This document shows positions 33,053-45,724 of a stretch of 64,000 nt of DNA, one piece after another. Made by a program: the position numbers and the translations under genes. The stretch comes from Gyromitra esculenta. Taxonomy: Eukaryota; Ascomycota; Pezizomycetes; Pezizales; Discinaceae. The DNA lies in assembly GCA_038503075.1 (NCBI GenBank), contig JBCAML010000002.1:1-64000 (forward strand), read 5' to 3'. Each line of letters starts with the position of its first letter. The first letter of the stretch is position 1. The notes under the pieces were generated by a model that saw nothing but the letters and a program-made list of their open reading frames with translations, did not search any database and was not told the DNA's origin.

Positions 33053-34337
33053 TTAATCCAATGCTTCTTTCGAAATCTTCCCCTCAACCGGGATCGGGCG
33101 TTCTCCTGTCGCGGTAAGTCTAAAGTGATGACGGATATCTCCTTTCTCAAATCCAAAATCAGAAATGACGGTGCTAGGTTATCGTTAGTGGTTGAAACCT
33201 AATTGAAGACTTGGGCAAACTTACTGGTTTGTGATACGACTGTTTAGGAGATTAGGTGTGCCGGTTAGTATTTCGTCGATTGTATGCAACGAAGGGGTTA
33301 GGGATGGTATACTTGTCCCAGATGATAACTGTCGCATCCTCCCACCTTACTCTAGCATGGAATTCAGTTGCCTTTGCGATAAAGTCGTATATGAAATTTA
33401 AGATAGCGTCAGACTCTTCCCGCTTGAGTCCAACGATATGTTTCGTGAAAGCTTTATTGACGAATAGTGCCTTTTCTCCAGTCCCAGGGTGGACACGAAC
33501 GACCGGGTGTATGGTCTCGACAGGTTTCCTCCGAAGAATGCCGCTACCATTTTTAATACTATCTTCGCCTTGCTCAACACCAGAGTGGAGTGCAGTCAAG
33601 GTCTCGAGGTAGCCACGGAACGATGGAGACAGACGGTTGTAGGCGGCAACCATGCTAACGTACTCGGTGTCTCCACCGCATCTTTGCGGGATTGTAAGGC
33701 CTGTGAGGAATGTTGCAGATGGAGGCTGACGCTCGAAAGACTGGTCATGGTGCCATAGCGTTGTCGAGACACGGTTGGAAGCTGCGCCGGCTCGGAAAAC
33801 ATCGCTGGGAACTAACTGTCAGCGGTGCAGCACTCAATGTGATGGATATTGTACTTGTCTTTGGTGCGATAAAACACGAGATGTTCATGAGACCCTGGGA
33901 CGTGGCCAGAGACCGGATGAACATGCAAACGGCCAAAGTGACTGCAGATTTCGCTCCATTAATATGAACGTTGCTCTTTATTTTACCTTTCTCGGGAAAA
34001 CTGACGAAACAATTTCTTTCTGTCTCTCACAACTCAACTCTGCAAAATCCTGCCCACGAAAGACGATAAGTGCACGTCTGCCAAGGAGCAGTGAAAGCTC
34101 ATCGAGTTCTCCAGGCGAAAGCGCGCTTATTTGCAAGCCGCGTATCTCGGTGCCAATCTCAGGAGAGATATCTATGACGTTGCTGACACTGGCCAAGAAC
34201 TGTGGTTCTTTCGTTGGATCTACCCGGCTGGATGGCTCAACATAATCGTAATCTTCGAGATCAGGCTCCTTGTAGTCGTCCGCGACAGGCAGGTAGCGTG
34301 TCCATTTGTATTCGGTAGCCAAGCCCGGCGCAGCCAT
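33053..34337 (-). CDS. TauD/TfdA-type Fe(II)/2-oxoglutarate dioxygenase
   Basis: Five exons (34337-34006, 33941-33817, 33781-33313, 33239-33225, 33173-33053) give 353 residues. The iron-binding HxD is in TTLWHHDQSFE (His163, Asp165). The distal histidine is His314 in WDNRITNHT, assembled across the 15-bp fourth exon. The 2-oxoglutarate arginine lies in RHHFRLTATGERP. HFGRLHVHPVSG and HPVVRVHPGTGEKALFVN are conserved blocks of the fungal sulfonate/alpha-ketoglutarate group. The enzyme would hydroxylate a sulfonate or related compound and release sulfite or an aldehyde; the exact substrate cannot be read. It is cytosolic, with no signal peptide. The 35-bp intron 33782-33816 is very short. Confidence 0.93.
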
Positions 34338-37300
34338 TTTAAGGAGGCGAAAAAAACAGTAATATAAGGACTGAAGATCAAGCGTGTGGAGTTTGTTTCG
34401 ATCGCAATTCCCACGGAGCTTATAGAACGCTGATAGATAGTGTGAGATATTGGCTCGACACTCACGACGCCGACCCTATCTATAATGTGGTTATTCTGCT
34501 GACATTCCAGCTTCTCCCTTTGGTTTACCCCTTGCGTCAGACGTCACTCGCGCTATTGGTTAACATTCTAGGGCGACATACATGTATCTCTACAGCGGAT
34601 TTTCACTGTTTTCGGAAACCGCTCCCTCCCATCCTTACTCTACTCATCCCCTCCTGTAGTCAGTAGCAACGGGTGGAAGAGGATCGTTCTGCGGAGTGAA
34701 TGTACGATGGTATTTCGAGATGGACCCAAGGTTAATAACTTGTCAGAGCTAGCCGGATGATATCCGATCCTTGCAATTAAACCTATACAGACCACTCTCT
34801 TTGAGCCCTTTTGGTGTTTCAAGCTTCATAAATAGATATCCCCAACAGCTGTCAAGCCTAGTTTGTTCAGATGTCCGCCGGCTAGGGTGCAGGCCCACGG
34901 TGATATACATTTTTATACATTAACACCTTCCAGAGAGCCTCTACCAACCGGATTCTAGAACTGGCACCGTATTGGATTCCACGTATCGCAACCCTTGATA
35001 TTTGTGAAAATCATACCGTTTCTTTGCCTATGTCCGAGAGACCTATCGGATGAACGATACTGTTAAACGACATGTCAAATTTCCTGGCAGTAAAAAAACT
35101 TGAGCTTTCAATCAGCCAGGTCTTATGACCAGCAAAATAGAGAAGAAGTATTCCTCTGATATTGTGGACAGGCTGTTGGGTTTAGCTTTCCCTAGCGGTC
35201 GGTATGGGAACACAAGATCAAGTTGCTCCAGCTATTGCCCGTCTTCAGCAACTCCGATGCCAGGGTACAGGTACAGGTGCTTGTGATTAACTAATGCCTG
35301 TTCAGATAGAAATAAACCTCATAATCAATATCACGGCGGCGACAGATAGAGTGTGCATATCTCGGCGGAGGGATTGAGCTAATGTGCATTGGGTACTCGG
35401 CTATCAATCCGTTTCCATCAACAAGATGCGGGGCTTGGCACGTGATTAGAAACATCACGGATTCTTGGCGATTTCAGTCTAGAGCCTCCCAATATGGTTT
35501 TCGAATTGGAACTTATCTTCAAACCCCTGCCCATTAGAGATACTTTCTACTCTCGAAAATGCTAAATATTTCCATTCATGTAATATCACTCGTTCGTTTT
35601 CCTACCAACGACCTTCCAGATCGGGGTAATACCAATCCCATGCCCAGCACCAGCCATTAATCGAGGCCACTACATGTTCTCAATATTCTGTGGCAGTGGG
35701 TAAGTGAAAGTGAGCCTAACCGCGTGCTTGACTAAAATTTCAGTTGATATGTAATCCACTTAGCCCACTCCAGTTTAACCTTCTTAAAGTAAAATCCCCG
35801 CAACCTATTATCAAATTCTAACATACAGATGTATGCCTAGAATTGGCTCTAGTTATATGTAGACGCAGCCTTGGTAATTAAGAGCTTCATTCAGCTGTAG
35901 CCCACAATGGTACAAGCTTATCTACACAGCATAGGAGATTCTCTCCCGATTGCCGCAACTAGGAACATACTCCCATAGAAACCCTCAAACGAGTCCAGCT
36001 ATCAAATAGAGCTACTCAAGGGAATTATATAGCCGTGGTAAATATATTCTGATCTCACGCATGGGGAGGTATTCCTGGTATTACTTATGGATTTAAATGC
36101 TAAATATCACTGTATCCTGCATGCCTGTTGCATTGTTGTCTATCACAAGAGATCACTCGATGAGAGCAACCAGCAGCGTGAGCTAAAAGGCAATTCAACC
36201 AATAACCAAAGGACTTGAATTAATATAGATAAATGTAGCAGCACTATGCTCCGTTTTGGAATTTTAGAGTAACTGCTACGCCTCCTAGAGGTGATCTCCA
36301 CCATTGACGAATACCCCGGTGGTAGGCATTGATTATTTTGCTATTAGCTCATCCTATGCTAGCGCCAATAAACCACACGGTGGTGCACAGAGCCCCCGGA
36401 ACAGGTGAAGACAGCCAGTTCAAATGAAGCCAAGATCAATATTTACATTTGGGGCCAGATATGCACCCCATCGTGGTCATTAACTAGCCCGCCAATGGCA
36501 TTTCTGCAACAAGTTAAAAATACCCAGGACGAACTTCCGCCGGATGCTTTCTCAAAGAGACGAGAAAGAGGTCTTAACCTTTACGCACATGCATATGCAT
36601 AAGAAATCAAGCAGTCGATAGCCAACTCACGAACTGAACCGCTATATGTACCCGTTGATCTGTTCAACAGAATAGACAATTACATGTTATACCTATATTC
36701 CTTTAGAGGGTATGCATTACATGTAATCATTAAAAAGAACATATAGCGCCCGCTATAAAATGATTCGCCAAACACCAGTCCTATGATTTGTTACTTGGTT
36801 CTCGAAATACTAAATTTGGCTAGCCATAACATTTTCTTAATCATAGATTGTCACTCACCTTCCGCATTCACCCCACTTATCACTGTCAATCACAGCTCTT
36901 TCCCTTTAAATCCTTTCACGAGGTTAAATGCGTGATCGTCCTCCCCTTCTCCGGGATATCTGCAGAAAGTCTTTATTACACCTGCTGCGGGTTGATCCAC
37001 TCGTTGACCAGGCACTCGGAACCCAAACCTCATAGTAGGCCCACGTTTATCCATTGACTGCTCCATTGTTCCCACACTTAGATCTGTAAATCTGTAGCCA
37101 TAGATCACTGGTTCGGCTGCACGGACATAAATCCCGCCAGCATCCTACGGCACGCTGTACGATATCAATAGACGTAAAGTGTTTTAGCCCCACGGTTCTA
37201 GCCACCTTCGAATAGCCAGGAACGTAGTCTCCTAATAGAATGCTAAGAGTTTATTACATCCCAGCTATTTCTGTGCAGTTGCCAACAACTCCGTTATCTC

Positions 37301-37798
37301 AGAATCTCTCAAAGACCCGCTCTTAACTAGTATTTCGCACTTAATCGCTCACGCACACCAAAGAATTTTGTTCAAACGAAACTTAACTACGAGGGCAATC
37401 GCTATTTCCTCCTTCCTCTTTCGTCAGGAGTCATGACCATTTATACAAAATTAAGTGAAAGTCCAACACGCTTGTCTTGCATCCCCAATGATAATACAAA
37501 CACCTGCAGCTTATATCACTAGGATCGCCTGCCAATAACCCACACAAACTCGCCATACTTTATACAGCCCAGCCGCGAGGAGAGCGGAGCTGGGAAAGAG
37601 CATATGAAGCAATAAAACGAAAATGGAAAACGAAAGTAACACAAATAATCGCCAAACCCTCAATCAAAACCCCATTTACAGTTTGTCTTGCTTTACCACC
37701 TTTAAACCCAAAAATCTTCCTACTCCAACACACTGTACATTACCCATAAAGAAAGAAAAATATAATCAACCTCGAACCCAAAGGTATAGGATGGCGCT
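34338..37798. other. 3.5-kb AT-rich spacer, no gene
   Basis: Only short shadowed frames. I saw no TIR pair, LTR or tRNA. It separates the divergent promoter side of the dioxygenase from the 3' end of the sugar transporter. Confidence 0.4.
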
Positions 37799-39623
37799 CT
37801 ATAGGTACGACTTGCTGCCGACTCTTTCGTCGTGTTGACTCTCAGCAAACACCCCCGCAGCGATGGCTTGCTGTTCCTTCGAAGCATCGATGGCATCGTT
37901 CCTGCTAGTAACACCCGATGGCAACCACTCTGCTGATGATTAGAATCTTTGATACACAGAGTAGTGGAGTGGGAGTGTGGAGTGGGAGCCATACTGCTTG
38001 AGCTCCACGCGCCGACAGTGGGATCATTATACATCTCTTCAACTTGTTCAAGCGAGAGGTTGCTGCTTTCGTAAAGGAAAAGGTATACAATACCGGCAGC
38101 CATGAAGTTGCACCCGGCGAACACATACCCGTATTGGTACCCAATGGCTTTGGTGATGAACGGAGTGAAGAAAGTCAAAAGGAAATTCCACATCCAGTTA
38201 CCGGTAGTCGCGATAGCACTAGAGTGGGATCTAGTGCGGAGAGGGTACATTTCGCCAACACAAACCCAGGTTCCAGGGCCCCAGGTCGATGCAAACGAAG
38301 CAATAAACATGCACGCGCAAAGAATGAGGACACCTCCGATCGACTTATCGGAGGGGTCCTTTTCGCTACCGATAGCACCAAAGATGAGTAGCCAGGCCAT
38401 TTGCCAGAGAGCACCACCAATGAGAGTCTTTCGACGACCAAATTTCTCGATAAACCACAGACCGGGGAAAGTGCAAATAACATTGACGGCACCGAGAATG
38501 ATCTGGGTGACATAGGAATTGGAGATACCGACGGACTTGAAGATACTCGCACCTATAATATGTTGGCTATCGTTGATTCCACATCACCAACACTCAAGGC
38601 CAGACATACCATAATAGAAGAAGTAATTAGCCCCCGTGAGTTGTTGACAAACCATCAACATGAAACCCAGCATGGTTCTATACAAGGCCTTGCCCTTAGG
38701 GTTGAAACTTGAGAGGAAACTCGATTTTCCAGCAGCAGCGGCTTCCCTAACGAGCAGCTCGATATCTTGGTACTCAGACTCGATGAAACCCTTCTTATTC
38801 CTATTCTTCTCCCCGGCGATGAAACGGAGGGCCTCGAGACACTCTTCGTTTTTATCATGGGCAAGAAGCCATCTTGGAGATTCGGGAAGGAAGATCATGC
38901 TATATACAGTCGGTTAGTAATAGGGAAATAGAAAAAAGGGGAGGATATCATACCCAATCATGAGCGAAAGAGCCCAAAAGTATCCAATAGCCAGGGGGGC
39001 TCTCCATTCTCCGCTATTCCCGGCGTGGGACGTACCCAGGTTGACACAGTAGGAAGTCAACAGACCGCAAGTAACGAAAAGCTGGTAACTAGCAACCATC
39101 GCACCACGAACTTGTTTGGGAACTGTCTCGGATACATAAACGGGAACGAGTGCTGCAATACATCAATACAATGATCATAGTAAATGGACTATATGGGCAT
39201 ACCTGAGAGAGCACCAATAGCAACACCACTAAAAAGACGACCAATGATGATCTGATACCACGCGTGCTGAGCTGTAATCGAGATGGTGTTTCCAACGAAA
39301 TAGACAAAGCAGATACCAATCATAGCCTTCTTCCGGCCAATACCATTTCCCAATGGTCCAGCAATCAGAGCACCAATCAGAGCACCAATAGAAAGCATTC
39401 CCACGATGAGGCCTTCCCTGGTTTGACTCCATGAGCGGACGCCCAGGCCGCGGTCTTCAGCAAAACGGTTCACAAAGTCGTCCATGATAATAAAACCCGA
39501 GACCTGACCGGTATCCGCACCAAAAAGGAAGCCACCCATAGAGGCAACCAGGCCCAGTATCATAATGGGGCCCGAGACGACAGACTTGATCTCATCAAGC
39601 CGAGAGGTAGGAGAAGCAGACAT
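37799..39623 (-). CDS. MFS sugar (hexose) transporter
   Basis: Five exons (39623-39203, 39152-38954, 38899-38610, 38552-37958, 37901-37799) give 535 residues with the twelve-helix sugar-porter layout. Signatures in order: GFLFGADTGQVSGF in helix 1, GNGIGRKKAMIG after helix 2, VPVYVSETVPKQVRG, FLPESPRWLL after helix 6, QQLTGANYFFYYG in helix 7, FGRRKTLIGG, and GEMYPLRTRS. The usual PETKG after helix 12 reads YESSNLSLEQVEEMY. It should be a plasma-membrane proton symporter or facilitator for hexoses. The last intron is supported because the joined tail ends HDERVGSKSYL, a common terminus of this family. Confidence 0.95.
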
Positions 39624-42600
39624 GTTTGGTTGTGATTGGGGGAGGAGTATGATGGGTGAGAAACCTGTGAGAGACGGGGAGGATGGAGACGTATTTAAAA
39701 GATGGAAAATTCAGATATTGCGGGTTTAGCCAGGTGCAGAGGGGGGTCCCACGGGGAAATGAGCGGAATAGCTTGAGAAACCCTGGTAATAGGTGGGGTG
39801 ACGCTGGAGGGGAAGAAAGCAGGCAGCAGGCAGGGTTGGGTATAATGGAAGAAGTGAATTCCGTTCCGAGGCCCGTACTCGTACAGATTTAAACTAGGGT
39901 TAATAGAGGAGAGAAAATGTCAAACTTGATTGATGGTACGGATGATGTTGATGATGATGCTTATGATTCTAATTATCCCAAGATGGATTCTCACTCAAAT
40001 AATGTTGGTTCTCGGAGTTCTGTGGTGGATAGATGTCAAAGGTGGAGGAGGGGAGGATCAAGATGAGATCACCCGAACAGAATTGTTTTATACAGAGCTA
40101 GACTTGCAAACAAAGATCTAAGCATGCTTAGGAGAGTTCTGCAAAATTCGGTTCATCAGAGGTTACCTGATATCCGTGCACGTGCGTCTTTACTTTGCCT
40201 CTCTATCTTCACCACTAACTCGTGAAGCTGGCTGGCTGAACACTGGAAGCTGGGTAAAGTACATGTACATACTCTACATGCACCGATCGCTGCCCCGCCA
40301 TTGATGAACATTCGTCTGCTCCAGGGCAGGAAAGACGTGATGTGGAGAACGCGGTTCTTGGGTGTTGGTGGGATGAAACGAGTGATGATGTGGGTCCGGA
40401 CTATGTGCCGGGACGGAAGAAACGAGGTCGGCGCTACAATAATCCGCTCCGCTTGCCGACACCGCCTCAGACGTCATGTTTCCGGGCTAGACCTGCGCCA
40501 ACTCTGGGCTCGGAAAAATTTAGAAAGCGGGAGGACCGAGGCTCAGAGAATGCCTCATGACCTCTTCTCTCTTTTGTTTTATTTTCGCGATGGCAACCAA
40601 GCCACTCACGTAGGCCAGCCATCCATCACCGAGGCACAGGGTTCGAATTGATTTCAAGCACCATCAAGCTAGCAATATGCCTACCAAGCATGCGAAATCG
40701 ATTGTAGCTTCTCCGTCCCTCGCGGAAGCTAGCTTTAAGGAGTAGCAGCCCTAAATGTACCAGAGAATTAATATGAAATGCTCTAGTTTTTTACGAAAGT
40801 ATTTTCGTTTCTGAATCATCAAAATTCTACTAAAGTTATCCACTTCCCCTAATTTTCCTTAGTTTCAATCCAAGTTATCTCAGCAAGATTTCCCATGTCT
40901 AGAGTTTGGTCTGAGAGAAATATCGAAGAAAAACCCTGCTCCTATTCTAGCATCACGCCGTATGTCAAGATCAAGATGAGATGAGTATAACAGATGTATG
41001 TAGGGTGAAATATGTATTCTGAATGTATATTTCTCCGAGCCCGGAATTAGTAGCAACGCTATACGTTAGTTGCCGAAGACTAGCTTGATTGGCGTAAGTC
41101 GTTCCGAGATGCCGCTAGAGCGCCGGCCGGTGTTCCACGAACAAACCCACTTGGAAACCAATTCAGGCACCCTTGAGGAGAAAAACACTTCAACGCACTA
41201 CGAAACGTGCTTGTGGATCCTAAGCAAGTCAAACTCAAAGCCTAGCCATGAATCGGCATCTTTTTCAGAGATCCGGCCGGTTTTCCGAGATGACATTGTT
41301 CCTATACGGTTGAAGATTTTCTGGGTTTTTTTTCACTGCCGCGGTATTTTGAACACGGAAAAAATAGGATGGAATAGAACCATGGACACGGTAAAAGTTC
41401 TTTGATTGCCTATGCAGACCCAAGGCAAAATCATACCCCGTCGAGTAAATCGTAAATGATACAATGGAACCCTCTGCACTCAACACCTGAGAATGAATGG
41501 CAACCCCATAAGTATTCTTAAAACATGACGATCTCCAAGGCATGCTTCTCTATGCAGCCGATCATACGAAATCGCATGTTATTGTTGCGCTGCCTAAACA
41601 GCACTGCGTAAACAACTATAATTTCAATCCCGCGCGTTTTGCTGATCTCGCCCAAATGAATCCCTCTAAATCACAACCCCTGCATATAGTGATCAGGGTT
41701 ACCCATCGGCGTGGAAAAACATATCCCCGCTTCCAGCGTATCCTAACCCCCTAACGAGTCTAGTAATGGATTACAATTCGTGAATGACGTTGTCGACGTA
41801 TCCCTCCACTTCTCTCCACCTCTCTCCACCTCCACCACGTATCCCAGACAGAGATGGAGATTCCTCTCCATACGATCCTCAAGCGAACGATGATTACAAT
41901 CGCGGAGGCGGGGCTTGCATCACATAGCAATCCCTCCTCCTCCCCAAGTCACTCAATTTTGCTCTATCCGCGCATAGAACACCGAGATATTGCAGTCATG
42001 ACCCATCACTCGGACAATCGTCTCCATCTCTTTTCTCATAAATGAGCCTTTTCACAAAACTCGGTTAAATAACAAAGTTGCACTTTATTGCTCTCCACTC
42101 AGAGCGAACCCCACAGGAATAATGCGGGTATCCCCAGCTTTACAGACCCATGAGCTATGCCTGCGTGCCCAGATATATACCGGAATCAAGGACGGGATAT
42201 GTTGCCGATACGCGCCCCGGTCATGCAGCATGCGCATGGCCCTTAGGGTTTAATATGCAAGAAGATCGGAGTGAAAGGCGATTTAATATCCGACAAACCA
42301 TGATGTAGATTCCGATCCGAGAACACGACATATGCATGAAAAGACGGCTGATTAAAATGTACATATCTCCCACTTCAGCACCGAGAAGATGGGCCCAGCT
42401 TGAGCAGCAGTGATAATAGAAAGAAAAAAAATTCATAAACCATAAAAAAATCGCTCGGCGGGAACGCACAAAATTTTGTTCAGAAACTACGTCTCCCCCA
42501 TAAACAAAAAATCTCACATAGATCAAAACTTTTAGTATGAGCTTCATAAACTACCATAACCCGCCCATCAGTCCACATCTTATATAGGATTTTAAACGCC

Positions 42601-44070
42601 TAAGGCTCCTTTTTTTTTCTCACCTGCCGAATGATACCTATACTAGTCGTTTTTGATAATTCGTTGGTGAGCCTCTCCTAGGGCATACACGAAACGCAGC
42701 ATACATAAATTTAGTCCAAGACGTTCGTACCAACTACAAAATATACGCCTACCGGCCTCAAGTATCTAACATTCGAGGAGGTTGCTACACAGGAGTCTCT
42801 TATCAGCTAACGACTCATGTCCAGACTTGCTATTAAATAGACTGATAGATGCCTGTGACTGGTAAAGCCAAACCAATGGGAGAAAAATGAAGTCTGACAT
42901 GATCTCATGCAAAGAATCATTATTTCCATTCCAGTTACCGTATTTTGTCGCAGATAACCAATATAACCGGGCTAGACCTGCAGGATGAGATTGCTTTCAG
43001 ATTAACCGAATAGATATTGGGCTCAACTACAATCAGTAGATGAATACCAGGCGCTCCAGGTTCGACCTAGAAAACAGGAACTCTGCTACCTTGTCCAGTA
43101 ATACTATCGCTCTCTCCTGCAGGTATAGTCCAATCGTTCTCGTTATTCGCGAGAAAACACGGGAGCTAGCACCAAGCATTTGAACGAGATCCGTCAATAG
43201 TCACGTTTGCATATGTATGGGTGATCAGTAAATACACACATATCGGTCATAGGAATTTAAAGGTACCTACCGTATTATCTCGCCTATAGTGAACACGACC
43301 GACCGGGGGTTGTTGGCAACTGGTCTAGTTTTTGATAGGCCAAATCAACATTATCAGACTAGCTTTTAACTTCAAGCAATGCTATCTGACAATATTGGCT
43401 GAAGCACTGACTTAAGTCCCCAAGTCCTTTACCAGATCTTCACCAAACCTTTCTCCTGTTTATATATTACAACAGACAAAGCATCTATAAATTTTCGCGA
43501 ATTTAGGAGCATTAATCTTCATTCTGTTGTTGTCGAATTGATAGATTCAAAACCTAATCCTGAAAATTATATTCGAATATTGATTTGGTCTGGGCTACCC
43601 CCGGTTAGTCGTGTTCACTATAGGCGAGATAATACGGTATATAGCTATACGAGCCCAAAGTGACTTGGAATCGGGGTTAATTAAGTGGTGGGCGAACCGT
43701 GGTGTTGTACTCTAATAGACGCCTATTAATAGTAGTTTTCGTATCCAATTCAAGAAACGCCCGATCTCCATATCTTATCCAAACATGCATAGCCTCTCTG
43801 TAGCCAGCAAACCTAGTGGCTTGATAGCAACCAGAGGTCCTCAATCATTGGATGCACGTGTAGTTGTAATGATCGATTAAAACAAGCATATCCAAACCCG
43901 TTACATCCTTAATATTATATATTTTATTATATTCTCATACAAATTTCGGGACCGGCATAAAAAATTATTGAAAGTAATGTACTCGTGCCTCAAATGAAAC
44001 TCATAAAAGAATGAAACCCCTAATCAGCCGAAAGCCAGTAACTCCTCCAATCTCTTAGACGAATATATAT
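39624..44070. other. 4.4-kb spacer with one MITE
   Basis: The transporter promoter region (39624-39900) is purine-rich. Beyond it, no coding frame shows recognisable motifs. (CTCTCCACCT)n-like repeats lie at 41807-41836 and a T9 run at 42609. The TIR element at 43270-43637 is listed separately. Confidence 0.4.
43270..43637. mobile_element. 368-bp MITE with about 40-bp terminal inverted repeats
   Basis: CCGTATTATCTCGCCTATAGTGAACACGAC on the left is matched exactly, inverted, on the right. Beyond a two-base mismatch the similarity continues through ACCGGGGGT. TA flanks both ends (43268-43269 and 43638-43639). The interior has no coding frame. Confidence 0.9.
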
Positions 44071-44844
44071 CTATTGCGGGGCATGGTTGTATGTCATCTG
44101 CTGGGGCGCTACATATCCTGCACTGTGCATTTGTGCTATCTGTCGCTCTCTATCACGCACTTCCATCTCTTCCTGGCAGAGCGAGCAGCAGGTACAACAG
44201 AGTTCTCTACAGTAGTCACCAAAGACCGATCCTTTAAGGTTATAGCGGTATCGGATTTCATCTCGCTGGCGGAAGCGCCCCACACCACAGCACATATTAC
44301 ACCAACACTACGCGCAGTATTAGAAGAGCAACTGGCCGGAGGAAAGGAGTGGAAACTTACGACAGTGTTGCAGCAGGAGAAGTTACGAAGCGTAGATGGA
44401 GACGTTCGTAGCCGTCTGTGGGTTCTGCTGTAGAGTACGCAGGGAGCCCAAAGCCCGATACAACCTTTGGGGAAAAAAAAGTGTTAGTATTTGGATCACG
44501 CTCAAAACGATCCGAGATTGGGTTGAAATAGACATACAAATCTTCCAGTCGTCAAAACAGTCACACATTCCATGCTGCCATTCTTGCGTAGGACCTGTCG
44601 GAGGAGTAAAGTGCTGAGCAACAGGTAGCATAGGGCCAGGCCTCACAGCATATCCTGCTTGCGGATGCTGATGAACTGGAGCAGTCTGTGGGTTTACTAG
44701 CGCAGCAGCGACAGTGATAGACTCCTTGGTTTGTGGTACATAGCTCATACCCGTATCAGTTCGTTGTTGATGCTGTTGTGGGTAGAAAACGCCCTGCTCA
44801 TTCTGGGGAGTCTGCTGGTTGTACGAAACGTTGGTTGCCATCAT
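44071..44844 (-). CDS. PLAC8-domain cysteine-rich protein
   Basis: Three exons (44844-44538, 44464-44361, 44307-44071) give 215 residues. The first 85 residues are Gln/Pro-rich and probably disordered. The PLAC8 domain runs W-Q-H-G-MCDCFDDWKIC-CIGLWAPCVLYSRTHRRL, then NFSCCNTVCWCNMCCGVG, then RYRYNLKGSVFGDYCRELCCTCCSLCQEEMEVRDRE. This is the Cys pattern shared with plant PCR/fw2.2 and fungal membrane-associated proteins linked to Ca2+ or heavy-metal resistance and cell size. The function here is inferred. A second ATG directly follows the first (44841). Confidence 0.9.
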
Positions 44845-45724
44845 TTCAGCTTGTCGTAGGAATGAGAAAACCAGATCAATTCTCCTCAGTTTGATATTAA
44901 TTGATGAATAAAGGGCACGCGCCAAAAGGGAGGGGGGACAAGCGCTTTATTTGACTTCTTCTTGACCTGCCTCACACACTCCTTACGGCTAACGACTCCT
45001 GGTCCTGCTGGGCATTGGGGCTGAAGCAGATGTAACCCAGATCTTTGCATTGTGGATTCGAAAACCGATAGGCAGGCACCAGACTTTTACTTTTTCAACG
45101 AAAATAACATGCGCGTGGAGATTATCAGTGCTTCAAACAAACAGCCAAGGTCCTCGAAAAAACCCCCTATCAGCTAATAACCACCTCAGCTATTTGAATT
45201 GATTTTTTTTGTGCGAAGCCGCCCAAACTCGCTATAAACAAGACACCATAGTATCCCAAATCGCAACTAAGACACCCCACAAAACACAAAGTCTCCTGAG
45301 CTGCGGTTGGTATGGCGCAAGCCTAATACTCTATCGGGGGCTGCGGTACGAGGTCACACACACGTCGTGCAGCTGCATTGTTACACGCAAACGTGACACC
45401 AAGGAACCAGTTACATCCCGAGAATGTTTGCTTTTGGAGTCATCAAAGGCGAATAATATGTTGGATACCAAGCCATAGCCATAGCCGGCACCTGCCTTCG
45501 GGACTACTAATAATAATAGTAAATTTGCTGTGTAACTTTTTCGATACGACATCCCAAAGGAGTCATAGCGTTACAAACCAGTTTCCTAATCCTAGGCTTA
45601 GTAATGGGGCAAGGACTTTTTTTTCGGAAATCCGGACGAATGAAATCAACAGATACGGACTTTGTGAGTCAGGTAGATAAACTGTCTAGGGAAACCAATA
45701 GAGATACTGGAGAATTTATTTCAA
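44845..45724. other. Short spacer, no gene
   Basis: Upstream region of the PLAC8 gene and 3' flank of the prolyl aminopeptidase. Small frames on both strands have no motif support. Confidence 0.4.

Noticed and set aside
36848..37108. Overlapping frames of about 70 codons on both strands
   Set aside because: No motif, no start context and AT-rich surroundings; most likely chance.
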